Origin: CAYMZZ01 sp964395095
Lineage (GTDB): Bacteria; Bacteroidota; Bacteroidia; Chitinophagales; Chitinophagaceae
Length of the DNA: 64,000 nt
Direction: 5' to 3'
NCBI GenBank assembly: GCA_964395095.1
Contig: CAYMZZ010000011.1
Coordinates: 1 to 64,000 of the forward strand
Shown here: piece by piece, positions 37,962-46,113 of the stretch
Numbering within the stretch: the first letter of the stretch is position 1
Layout: every line of letters starts with the position of its first letter
Program-made: the position numbers and the translations under genes
The notes under the pieces: model-generated
Database searches by the model: none
What the model saw: the letters and a program-made list of their open reading frames with translations, nothing else
Told to the model about the DNA's origin: nothing

Positions 37962-38579
37962 TTAGTTCGTAGCAATGGGATGATGTGTAGATTCGATTTC
38001 CGTGATCAGTGGTACTTCTTTTACGACGGCTTTTTCTGTAATGCCCACCAGGCGAAGTTTATACATGACAAAAGGCACTTGTCGTCCGCCCAATGAACCC
38101 CATAAATGATTAATTTGCTCAAATGTCAGGGTGTAGAGTTCCATGGTAAAACGGAGTTCTGCGAGGTCCGCATTATCTTCATCAATATTACCGAGTGCTG
38201 CAGACGACATGGTCGAAAAGGAATTGCGGCTTTGAAAAAATCGAATAACCCGGGAAAGGCGCTGAAGGGCATTCTCATAATTGGTTTCACTGCGGGTGTC
38301 GCCGTAAAAACAGGAGAACAAAACATATAAATTCAGAAATACAGGCGGATTCTCATAAGTGGCCGCAGTTGCAAAAGGTCGCTTTTGGGCCGAAATATTC
38401 TTTAGCGTACTCTCTTCCTCAATATTAACCAGGGTGATAATTATATGTCCGTCCAAACCTTCACCCTGCGAAATCCCCAACATTCCAATATTAGACACTA
38501 TAACATCCACAGAGTCATCATTGGCATTAATATACATTTCCAATTCGTTGCGCAGTAACTTAAGGGCGTGATCAATCAT
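37962..38579 (-). CDS. eCIS terminal cap protein (DUF4255, Afp16/Pvc16-like)
   Basis: This 205-residue DUF4255/Pvc16_N protein shows SNIGMLGISQGEGLDGHIIITLVNIEEESTL, NPPVFLNLYVLFSCFYGD, YENALQRLSRVIRFFQSR and FEQINHLWGSLGGRQVPFVMYKLRLVGI. The last block is the most conserved part of the family. In Afp and PVC the protein caps the distal end of the tube and terminates assembly. It is the first gene of the eCIS operon, and its stop lies 4 bp before the next start. The length is at the short end of the family. Confidence 0.92.
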   Translation of the reverse strand: MIDHALKLLRNELEMYINANDDSVDVIVSNIGMLGISQGEGLDGHIIITLVNIEEESTLKNISAQKRPFATAATYENPPVFLNLYVLFSCFYGDTRSETNYENALQRLSRVIRFFQSRNSFSTMSSAALGNIDEDNADLAELRFTMELYTLTFEQINHLWGSLGGRQVPFVMYKLRLVGITEKAVVKEVPLITEIESTHHPIATN

Positions 38580-39197
38580 GATTAAAAAATTACTTCATGC
38601 ATGGATTATGCAAAACAAGACAGATGCCCTTTCCCTTTGATGAACTCATGGACCCTTTCCGGCTGGTAGCTTTTTGCCGGACTACGGTGCCAATGTGCCG
38701 GTCATTCTTACCCAGCGCTGCAGCAGCCATCACCTGAGAATTACAGGCCGGCCAGGCTTGCTACTACCACAAAGTGGTATTGAAAAACAAAGCCTGTTCA
38801 TTTTCAATTCCTTATCATCAGATGCCAATTTTGCCCAGCCCATACAGTCAAAATATCGGAAGAAACAATTGCTTTGTTTTCGCGTTTACAATCATTGCAT
38901 TAGGAAGATTTGCTGGATTCGGCAACAATAACAAAACTACCTTCTCCACTTGCCGAAGTCAATCCTGATTTCTAATGATTTATTCCTACTCCAGCAACCG
39001 GGCTATCCTCATAAGCCACATTTTTTCTCCCCATTTTTAGGTATATTTTAAAAATTGATTCTTTGTATCATCCAGTTTCATAATTTTATTGGGGAGACGA
39101 AGCCACCATTGCGAGTATGATTTTCCGACCAAGTTGAAAAATTACCGGTTAGGTTGCTGATTAGTGAGCAAATCAATTTATCTAGTAAGTTGTAGTT
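38580..39197. other. Divergent control region between the eCIS operon and luxR-type gene
   Basis: About 620 bp without a convincing gene separate the two divergent genes. The minus strand carries a promoter-like element at 38932-38963, leaving a leader of roughly 345 nt before the cap gene. The half near the regulator is AT-rich. I saw no strong hairpin and no good TAnnTTTG element for the plus-strand gene. This is the obvious place for binding of the LuxR-type regulator. Confidence 0.5.
38932..38963 (-). promoter_or_regulatory. Candidate sigma-A promoter of the eCIS operon
   Basis: On the minus strand the sequence reads ATTG, 20 bases, then TAGTTTTG. This fits the Bacteroidota consensus (TTTG near -33, TAnnTTTG near -7) with one mismatch at -33. 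Transcription would begin near 38925, giving an untranslated leader of about 345 nt before the first eCIS gene. Found by eye; no other match of equal quality was seen in this region. Confidence 0.4.
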
Positions 39198-39761
39198 ATG
39201 GTCCCGGAAAAACTGATCCAACTGGCACAGATCAATACTGCGATTAAAATGAACTCTTGCAGGTCGGCTGCATCAACAAGTTATAGCACCGAACAAAATT
39301 CGAATACACAGGAGAAAACCGACAACGAGAATGGCTACGCCCTTTCCTCTGAAAAAAGTGGAGTAATTGCCAACCTGGAACTTAGAATAGAGATGCTTGA
39401 AAACGAAAACAACAGACTTCTATTCTTTATTCACTTCCTTTACAAAAATTTCCCAGAGCTGGTGATTGATATTCTTCCTCAGCAGCAAAAAGACGCTTCC
39501 GCTTCCGCAAGTGATATTCCGCTTGTTTCGGCAGCAAAAAAGGAAAATAGCCATCACCCGGTGTTGACCAAAAGAGAAACGGAGGTGATGAACCTGCTTG
39601 TGAAAGGACTGGGGGCGAAGGAAATTGCTACGCAATTATTTATCTGCGAATCCACTGTAATTACTCATAAAAAGAACCTGAAAGAAAAATTTCACGCCAG
39701 AAATACGGCAGAATTGATTTCGAAGGCATTCCATATTAACCTCGACCAGGAATTGCCTTAA
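39198..39761 (+). CDS. LuxR-family transcriptional regulator
   Basis: This 187-residue protein has a LuxR/GerE helix-turn-helix at about 118-180: TKRETEVMNLLVKGLGAKEIA, then ICESTVITHKKNLKEKFHARN. The first 110 residues show no receiver or ligand-binding domain that I recognise. They hold a Ser/Thr/Asn-rich stretch and a likely coiled-coil helix (NLELRIEMLENENNRLLFFIHFL, about 56-78), possibly for dimerisation. It is read divergently from the eCIS operon across about 620 bp, so it is the best candidate regulator of the injection system, by position only. A hairpin with a T-run about 190 bp downstream may terminate its transcript. Confidence 0.85.
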   Translation: MVPEKLIQLAQINTAIKMNSCRSAASTSYSTEQNSNTQEKTDNENGYALSSEKSGVIANLELRIEMLENENNRLLFFIHFLYKNFPELVIDILPQQQKDASASASDIPLVSAAKKENSHHPVLTKRETEVMNLLVKGLGAKEIATQLFICESTVITHKKNLKEKFHARNTAELISKAFHINLDQELP

Positions 39762-39904
39762 TGGATGGCACCCCTGCATGGAGGGTGCGGGCAAACTCGA
39801 AAGAGTCAGACCTCAGCAAAATCCCATCTAATCTGACCATCTCAGTTTCAAATGTAGAGTCGCGTTGCGCGCGTCCATACAATGGATCATCCCCACAGCA
39901 GCAT

Positions 39905-39977
39905 ACCTTTTTCATGCAGGCCAGGCGCTTTGCCCCAACCGGCATGAAAAAGGTGCACAAAATATGTGCACTTTTTT
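39905..39977 (+). terminator. Two overlapping hairpins with a T-run
   Basis: Hairpin A pairs 39905-39917 with 39942-39954 (13 bp perfect, acctttttcatgc and its complement). Hairpin B pairs gtgcac at 39953-39958 with gtgcac at 39966-39971, extended by A/T flanks with one bulge, and is followed by six Ts. The right arm of A overlaps the left arm of B, so they are mutually exclusive. At minimum this is a rho-independent terminator for the luxR-type gene. The layout is also that of an attenuator before the araC-type gene. Confidence 0.5.
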
Positions 39978-40021
39978 ACACAACTGATTCCTTTATTTTA
40001 CTGACCATTTTGCTTTTCCCC

Positions 40022-40046
40022 GACTGAAGGTTGCCAGCCTTCAGTC
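40022..40046 (+). promoter_or_regulatory. 9-bp inverted repeat touching the araC-type start codon
   Basis: gactgaagg at 40022-40030 pairs with ccttcagtc at 40038-40046, and the ATG follows directly at 40047. In RNA the hairpin would hide the ribosome-binding region. In DNA it could be an operator. No other copy was noticed nearby. Confidence 0.45.
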
Positions 40047-40895
40047 ATGTTAGTTACAACCTGGAACGACACAAATATCCTGCGGCATAGCCTGGATCTT
40101 TCCCGCTATTGCCCGCGCCGGGATATGGCTGCCCCGCTGCAATTGAAGTTGCCGGGTGGGGAGTTGGAGATTCGTCGTATCTGCTTGGAGCCATTGCGCC
40201 TCCTGTTTTTCCAGGCCCGCTTTGAGGATCCCCGTTTTCTTTGTTTGGAGTCGCTGCCCAATCATGCGCCGATCCTGGTATTGCCCGCCATGGAAGGGGA
40301 GGGTATTCCCCAGCGAATGGAACTCCTGAACCATCATCCCCGGCAGACGAATCGCTATTGGCGTGCCCAACAACAGCAATTAGTACTATTATCGGTTCCT
40401 GCCGGGATAGAACTGCCCCCATTCAGTCCCCTGCCCCATGGCCCGCAAACCGCCCGACTCTTGCAGGAATGGCTACATGAGCCGTCTTCTGCATCGCCCG
40501 GTGCACGAAAAGAGCAACAACTATGGCATTGCCTGCGCGATGAGTTGCTGCTGGGCCCCTTGTTCCGACCGGTGCCGCCCCATTTGCTGCCGGGTATTCG
40601 CGAAACGGGCCAGCAGCTCTATCAAAACCCCGGCAGCAACGACAGCATCGCCCGGCTGGCGCAACGCGCCGGCATGAGTGCCACTTATCTGAAAACCTAT
40701 TTTCAGCAGTATTATGGTATGTCCATCCATCGGTTCCGGCAATATTACCGGATGCAGCAAGCTTGTCGCTTACTGCATCATACGCCGGATGGCTTATCCG
40801 ATATAGCCCTGCAATGCGGGTTCAGCGACGACTCCAATTTCATCCGCGCCTTTCAGCGCTATTATGGCATCTCCCCTACCCGGGCTTTCCGTTGA
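40047..40895 (+). CDS. AraC-family transcriptional regulator
   Basis: This 282-residue protein has a C-terminal AraC/XylS double helix-turn-helix (about 185-282): SIARLAQRAGMSATYLKTYFQQYYGMSIHRF, then ACRLLHHTPDGLSDIALQCGFSDDSNFIRAFQRYYGISPTRAF. The ending F-x-R-x-F-x-R-x-x-G-x-S-P is diagnostic. The N-terminal 180 residues form an unassigned sensor-like region rich in Pro and Gln. It lies upstream of a small secreted protein gene and near the convergent SusD/SusC/TlpA operon, which it may control. The ATG is directly preceded by a 9-bp hairpin. The G+C-rich coding style resembles the core genes, not the eCIS block. Confidence 0.9.
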   Translation: MLVTTWNDTNILRHSLDLSRYCPRRDMAAPLQLKLPGGELEIRRICLEPLRLLFFQARFEDPRFLCLESLPNHAPILVLPAMEGEGIPQRMELLNHHPRQTNRYWRAQQQQLVLLSVPAGIELPPFSPLPHGPQTARLLQEWLHEPSSASPGARKEQQLWHCLRDELLLGPLFRPVPPHLLPGIRETGQQLYQNPGSNDSIARLAQRAGMSATYLKTYFQQYYGMSIHRFRQYYRMQQACRLLHHTPDGLSDIALQCGFSDDSNFIRAFQRYYGISPTRAFR

Positions 40896-41078
40896 TGTAT
40901 AGCGATCTCCTGCCTGCTGCGGATTTTTGAATTGTCTAAAATGACAACTCCCTTTGTCGGAAAGGATAATGATTTCGGCCAATAGAGCATCGACCTTCAT
41001 TCCTGTTCCGCGGCACCAGGGGCAGCCGAAAACCTGTTAAAAGAGTAGGCAGCAAACAATCATTTAAAACCTTGATGT

Positions 41079-41465
41079 ATGAAAAAGATCGCATTATTTT
41101 CGATGGCGCTTTTGCTAACCGGCGCATTGGGTATCGTTTTGCTGAGCTCCTTTAAGGGGGGATCGGTGGAGGAGAAGGATTATACAGACAAAACCTATTT
41201 CCAATTCATAGAAGATGAAGCTACGGAGGCAAACCTGGAGAGTGTAGGCTCCTGGGACATGCTGGAAAGCCTGCCTAACGACAGTCCTTGCGATGAAGGT
41301 TTTACCGCCCCCTGCGTTATTCATGTTTCCAACAGCGCAGCGGGTATTTCAACCTCAGACACTGAGCCCCAAAGAATTCAAAAGCTGGTGACTTACCTGG
41401 CGGCTCAGTCATCTGCCCAGAGCTTTGTTGCCCAACCCAGTGTTTATGATTATCGAAAGCCTTAA
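41079..41465 (+). CDS. Small secreted protein with two close cysteines
   Basis: This 128-residue product has a signal peptide or N-terminal membrane anchor (MKKIALFSMALLLTGALGIVLLSS) and an acidic middle. A short segment SPCDEGFTAPCVIHVSN (about 72-88) holds the only two mature cysteines. The tail is Ser/Gln-rich. It loosely resembles DUF6520-type small proteins of Chitinophagaceae, but I am not sure. It converges on the SusD gene with a shared terminator hairpin at 41471-41503. Possibly a surface peptide or substrate linked to the TlpA-SusCD operon. Confidence 0.65.
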   Translation: MKKIALFSMALLLTGALGIVLLSSFKGGSVEEKDYTDKTYFQFIEDEATEANLESVGSWDMLESLPNDSPCDEGFTAPCVIHVSNSAAGISTSDTEPQRIQKLVTYLAAQSSAQSFVAQPSVYDYRKP

Positions 41466-41470
41466 AGTTC

Positions 41471-41503
41471 AAAAGCACCTGCGTTTGCAGGTGCTTTTTT
41501 TTA
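41471..41503. terminator. Bidirectional rho-independent terminator
   Basis: aaaagcacctgc (41471-41482) pairs with gcaggtgctttt (41487-41498) around the loop gttt, followed by further Ts. The A-run on the left makes it work on both strands. It lies between the convergent small secreted protein gene and the SusD gene, whose stop codon it touches. Confidence 0.85.
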
Positions 41504-42883
41504 TGGGTTTTGCGGCATGCCCGATATATCAATCACGTTTTGCGGAATGGGAGTGGCAAAACGGGGGCTATTGGGCTCTAACTGTATCCATTCATCGTTA
41601 ACCCATCTGCGAAGGACGATATTTCTTCCTTCCTTGTTCAGCCGTTTAATATCGGGCCATCGCTCTCCTCGAAAAATGAGTTCTTTTTGCCGTTCGGCCA
41701 ATATCGTATCCAACAATTGTTGCGGATTTTGGTAAGAGATCGGGATGAATGTCCCGGCCTGGTATCTTTTTTCCAGCAACTGATTCAACAACTGTAGCGC
41801 AGCATCATGCGAAGCCTGATCTGTCATACGGGCCAGGGATTCGGCACGGATAAGCATCATTTCTGCTACGGTCGGCCCCTGAAAAAGAACGTTTGAGCCG
41901 ATAAGGCTACCCCTGAATCTTTTTGTACCATCAGTATTGTTAAGAAAATATAAAGATCTTCTCAAATCATTAGTAGCATAAAGAGAGTACAAATTGGAAT
42001 CAATTCGCGCCCGATTAGGCTGAAGCATACCAGGTGGTCCGTGAGTTCTCAAATTCAGGATTATTTCAGGATGAGAATATTGAGGGCCGAAAGGATAGTT
42101 GGCAGAAGGATTGGGTACCTGGTTATAGTCGTATAGCTGATTCTGCAACTGCAGGCTAAGGCCTGCATAATGCCCTGCACTATCATAGACCCGCATCGAT
42201 AGGTAGCATCGGGCCAGAAGGGCATAAGCCGCGGCTCGGGATGGCCGCACCACATGAACAGGCTTATTGGGCAAATGCACCATTGATTCCTTTAGATCCC
42301 TGATAATTTGACGATAAGTCTCTTCTACACTGGAACGGACAGAAGGTTTTTCAAAATCCTCGTCTAACCGAAGTGGAAGCCCCAGATCGCTTTTGGCACT
42401 GGCTTCGTCATAGGCATTACACCAAATTTTCGCGGCCGTTAAATAGTTAAAGCCACGCAAAAACAAAGCATGGGCTCTTGTGGCATTCCAGGCAGAATCA
42501 TCGCCAGCACGCCTCGGCATTTTCTGCAGGCTTTCAAGCACCACATTGCAGAAATATATCCTTCTATAAATCAGCGCCCAATCGTTACCCTCTTCAACAA
42601 ATATCCCCTCTTTGGCCCATGCGTAGGTTGCTCTGTCATAAGTGGTAAGGCTATTGAATACGGATGGTATTATATAAAATTCATCGGCACTGCATACATC
42701 CGTGAAGGGTAGTTGCTCCACCATAGTCCGATGATGATCCAGCAGGGCCTGCGCCTTGTGTATGGCATTGATTGTTTCCAGTGATGATTCGGGTTTTTCT
42801 TCCAGGTACTTTTGGCATCCGGACAAAACCATAACCCATAGACCCAAACTGGCGAGTATTATGATGTTAAATTTTTTTCGCAT
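41501..42883 (-). CDS. SusD/RagB-family outer-membrane lipoprotein
   Basis: This 460-residue protein has a lipoprotein signal with lipobox L-S-G-C23, followed by QKYLEEKPESS. SusD features include WALIYRRIYFCNVVLESL, RAHALFLRGFNYLTAAKIW, GLPLRLDEDFEKPSVRSSVEETYRQIIRDL, AAAYALLARCYLSM and the C-terminal LAERQKELIFRGERWPDIKRL. SusD proteins sit on the cell surface as lids over SusC transporters and bind substrate. It follows the SusC gene by 18 bp. The substrate cannot be told from sequence, since no glycoside hydrolase is nearby. Length is slightly short for the family. Confidence 0.95.
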   Translation of the reverse strand: MRKKFNIIILASLGLWVMVLSGCQKYLEEKPESSLETINAIHKAQALLDHHRTMVEQLPFTDVCSADEFYIIPSVFNSLTTYDRATYAWAKEGIFVEEGNDWALIYRRIYFCNVVLESLQKMPRRAGDDSAWNATRAHALFLRGFNYLTAAKIWCNAYDEASAKSDLGLPLRLDEDFEKPSVRSSVEETYRQIIRDLKESMVHLPNKPVHVVRPSRAAAYALLARCYLSMRVYDSAGHYAGLSLQLQNQLYDYNQVPNPSANYPFGPQYSHPEIILNLRTHGPPGMLQPNRARIDSNLYSLYATNDLRRSLYFLNNTDGTKRFRGSLIGSNVLFQGPTVAEMMLIRAESLARMTDQASHDAALQLLNQLLEKRYQAGTFIPISYQNPQQLLDTILAERQKELIFRGERWPDIKRLNKEGRNIVLRRWVNDEWIQLEPNSPRFATPIPQNVIDISGMPQNP

Positions 42884-42901
42884 ATAAAATGGTTTGAAGT
42901 T

Positions 42902-45900
42902 TTAGAATGTGGCTGAAAAACTCAGGCTGATCCTTTTCAGCGGAGGTAATCCCGTAAGGCTGCTATTGGGGTCACCGGGCACTTTGGTTGCTTTCCAGAT
43001 AACACCGAGATTGTTGGCGATCAAGGCAATATTCAAGGACTGAATATATCCCCGCGATTGAGGCCCCAGCCTGGGTGAAAAACTCAGGTTGACATATTGT
43101 AGTCGAATATGATCTGCCTTTTCCGCCAACACTTCTGATTGCTGATAAAAACTTTCCCGCATAGCTATATTGGGATATCGATAAGAAGGTACATTCGTGT
43201 GTAGTTCATCTCCCGGCTTTTGCCAGCGACGGAGATAATCCGGATAGCCTCTGCCTGACTCCAAATCATTACTGTTATAAGTAGGCCTTGTGAAAAAATG
43301 GCCAAAGCTTCCCATCAGCCGAAACCGCAGGCTAATAGTTTTCCATTGTAAGTGATGCCCCCAGGAACTGGTCCAAAGCGGTAGGATGCTGCCAACATAA
43401 ACAAGGTCACTGAACTTGGTTCCAGTCCCCGTTATTGCCAGATAATTATTGCTGGGAGCACCGTCAAGGTATCCCATAGGATCACCATTCGTCGGGTCAA
43501 GGCCTGCCCAACGATAGGCGAAATAACTGGCGGCATCAAAGCCTTCCACACCACGTAGCCCCATGCCGGTAATAAATCGAACCGCATCTTCTCCTTTTTG
43601 ATATCGGCGCGTAACGGAACGGGTACGATTAAAGATGAAATCGGTCTCCCAGTTTAAGATTCCCTGCAGAATTTTTCCATTGAGTTGAATATCCCAACCA
43701 CGGGTGCACATCTTGCCGATATTGCGCAATACATTTGATCCAAGTCCTGCTGTCTGATCAATGGGTACCAGTTGATACATGTCGGATATTTCTTTGTTGA
43801 AAAACTCTACCTGCACACTCAATCTGCCATCGCGACTCTGGCCCTCAGCCGCCAGATTAAAGATGGAGGTTTGTTCCCAACGTAGATTTGGATTGGGGTA
43901 ATTGTCAATGGTGGCCGGTACCAGGAGCGTTTGTGGATTTGTGTTTTCATACCTAATTGTAGTAACCGCCACCTTTCTTGCGTCCATATTTCCCTGGTGA
44001 CCAATCGAGCTCCGAATCCTGAGCTCCGGCATCCAGGGCAATTTGTAGAACTTTTCTTTCGAAATATTCCAGCTCAAGCCTGCGGACCAGAGCGGCTTCC
44101 ATCGGTTGTTGGTGGTTACCCCAAATAAGTTGGAAGCATCGCGGCGCGCGCTGGCAGAGAATGTATATTTATCGTTCAGCGTATATGAGGCATTACTATA
44201 AAAGGAGACAAAGCGTTGGAGACGTTTCGCCCTTATGCTGGAGCCGGGTATGTTAATGGAATAACCGTTGGCAAAATCGTAATAAGGAGCATTAAAATTA
44301 ACTTGAACATGCGAAAGTAATTCCGGGTTATACCCGTACCGACGGTCGTATAAATCATCAGACTCTGTTTGGGATGTTTCAGCACCCAGCAAAATCCGCA
44401 GGGGATTTCCGGCTATTGATTTTCGATAATTGATCTGGCTGCGGAAATTCTGTTGTAGAGAGCTGGTGTTACCATAAAATAAAATTCCTCCTTTGGGTAC
44501 CGGGAACAACATCCGGTTGTTGGCGTAATCATGTTGCGCAAAACGGTTGATCATATCCCGCGCATAGAAGCCCCCAATACCATAATAGCGCTCGAGATTC
44601 TGATTGTCTTTTTGGTAACGATAGGAGACGGAAACATCCAAACCATCGAATACTCTTTGATTCAACTCGATAGTAGCTGCCATATTCTGCAACCGAAACA
44701 TGTCGGTTTCATGCAGATGATTGGTCAGCGGATAGAACTTCCAATCGAGCAGGTAGCCGGCACCCGCGGTATCAATAAATTCGCGCCCTCTTACCCAATC
44801 GATGGGTATTGGGTTACCAGCCTCATCCACAAATCGTGCATAGCTGGGAATCCTGTCTGAATAGTTCGAACTCCCATATTCTGGACGGCCGTTCTTTTTT
44901 CGCATCTGGCTAAACAGCATCTGGGTAGATACGGTGGTGCCCTTACCCAATTTTACTTGCAGACTGGAGTTAAGGGTCACCCTGTTTTGCAGTTCCGCCA
45001 GCGAACTTATGTTCCGATCCCATCCACCGGAAATCCGCCAGCTTGCTTGGCGGCTCCCCCCTTCCAGTGAAAGGGAATATTGCTGGGCCTGGGCGGAACG
45101 ATAGAAATATTTTTCATACTCATTCCGCACATCGCGAGTCCTCAATTGATTGATATAGGCGTCCGCCTCGGATTGTGTGATTTCACCGTTCTCGAGTTTT
45201 CGCAATGTCCAGGCCAGATCGGTGGGTGCCGCGGCATTTTGCACATTGAAGTAGTGATCAAATCTTCCTTGCTGGTACAAATAGGTTTCAATGTCGATTA
45301 AATCACTGGTGGAAAGTGCAGGTATTTTATGGAGATCCGGCTTTTCATCGACCGTATAATTGGCGCGGAAATTGACCCGCACCGGCTGATCCATTTTTCC
45401 CTTCTTCGTATTGATCACAATCACCCCGTTGGCCGCACGCGCACCCCAGATGGAGGAAGCGGCCGCATCCTTGAGTACCACAATATCTTCTACGTCGTTA
45501 GGGTTTAAATAATTGATATCACCTTCGAAGGGGAAATTGTCGAGTATGATCAGCGGCTTCTGAATTTGGGTCGTCATCGTACTTAACCCCCTGATCAGCA
45601 AAAGACCGCTAACAGGGGTACTCACCCCTGCGGGTCCTTGCTGCAATCCATTCGTCATATATTTTAGCCGGTCGAGGATATTGGTTTCCACCACTTCGTT
45701 CAGGCTTTCGTTGCTCAGGCGGGTATAAGATCCCGTGGCTTTGTTGGCTGTGGTGCGGGAATAGCCGTCGTTGTACACAACAACTTCTTTCAGGGTACCC
45801 GGTGCCTGCTCCAGCAATACCTGGATGGTTTGCCGGCCTGCCGGCACACTCACCCATTGGCTGCTGTATTCGGCATAGCTTACCTGCAAACGATCAACTT

Positions 45901-46108
45901 CTCTGGGTACGGTAATTTCAAAATAGCCCTGTGCATTGGTTTGTGTTTGCCGTTCCAGGGTAGGGATGCGGATGGTAGCCCCCGACAGCGGCTCAAAGCT
46001 CAGGCTGTCGCGGACCCATCCCCTGATTTTGCGCCCCGTACTGTCCTGTGCGTGCAGCATGGCCGCGCAAAGAACAAGTAAGAGGCTGGTAAAAAATTTT
46101 CTTTTCAT
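42902..46108 (-). CDS. SusC/RagA-family TonB-linked outer-membrane transporter
   Basis: This 1068-residue protein starts at ATG 46108 (MKRKFFTSLLLVLCAAMLHAQ, signal peptide), 5 bp after the TlpA-like gene. Domain order: carboxypeptidase-regulatory-like domain (about 27-105, IRGWVRDSLSFEPLSGATI and NAQGYFEITVP), TonB plug (about 115-230, LNPNDVEDIVVLKDAAASSI and GARAANGVIVINTKKG), then the 22-strand barrel ending ISLSFSATF. The final Phe is the usual barrel signature. It forms a SusCD pair with the next gene for TonB-driven import of an unknown ligand. A longer upstream frame exists but overlaps the TlpA-like gene and lacks a signal peptide. Confidence 0.95.
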   Translation of the reverse strand: MKRKFFTSLLLVLCAAMLHAQDSTGRKIRGWVRDSLSFEPLSGATIRIPTLERQTQTNAQGYFEITVPREVDRLQVSYAEYSSQWVSVPAGRQTIQVLLEQAPGTLKEVVVYNDGYSRTTANKATGSYTRLSNESLNEVVETNILDRLKYMTNGLQQGPAGVSTPVSGLLLIRGLSTMTTQIQKPLIILDNFPFEGDINYLNPNDVEDIVVLKDAAASSIWGARAANGVIVINTKKGKMDQPVRVNFRANYTVDEKPDLHKIPALSTSDLIDIETYLYQQGRFDHYFNVQNAAAPTDLAWTLRKLENGEITQSEADAYINQLRTRDVRNEYEKYFYRSAQAQQYSLSLEGGSRQASWRISGGWDRNISSLAELQNRVTLNSSLQVKLGKGTTVSTQMLFSQMRKKNGRPEYGSSNYSDRIPSYARFVDEAGNPIPIDWVRGREFIDTAGAGYLLDWKFYPLTNHLHETDMFRLQNMAATIELNQRVFDGLDVSVSYRYQKDNQNLERYYGIGGFYARDMINRFAQHDYANNRMLFPVPKGGILFYGNTSSLQQNFRSQINYRKSIAGNPLRILLGAETSQTESDDLYDRRYGYNPELLSHVQVNFNAPYYDFANGYSINIPGSSIRAKRLQRFVSFYSNASYTLNDKYTFSASARRDASNLFGVTTNNRWKPLWSAGLSWNISKEKFYKLPWMPELRIRSSIGHQGNMDARKVAVTTIRYENTNPQTLLVPATIDNYPNPNLRWEQTSIFNLAAEGQSRDGRLSVQVEFFNKEISDMYQLVPIDQTAGLGSNVLRNIGKMCTRGWDIQLNGKILQGILNWETDFIFNRTRSVTRRYQKGEDAVRFITGMGLRGVEGFDAASYFAYRWAGLDPTNGDPMGYLDGAPSNNYLAITGTGTKFSDLVYVGSILPLWTSSWGHHLQWKTISLRFRLMGSFGHFFTRPTYNSNDLESGRGYPDYLRRWQKPGDELHTNVPSYRYPNIAMRESFYQQSEVLAEKADHIRLQYVNLSFSPRLGPQSRGYIQSLNIALIANNLGVIWKATKVPGDPNSSLTGLPPLKRISLSFSATF

Positions 46109-46113
46109 GCAGT

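Noticed and set aside
38674..38931. Small plus-strand frame in the eCIS/luxR intergenic region
   Set aside because: No motif, no ribosome-binding site, and it overlaps the likely eCIS promoter and leader.
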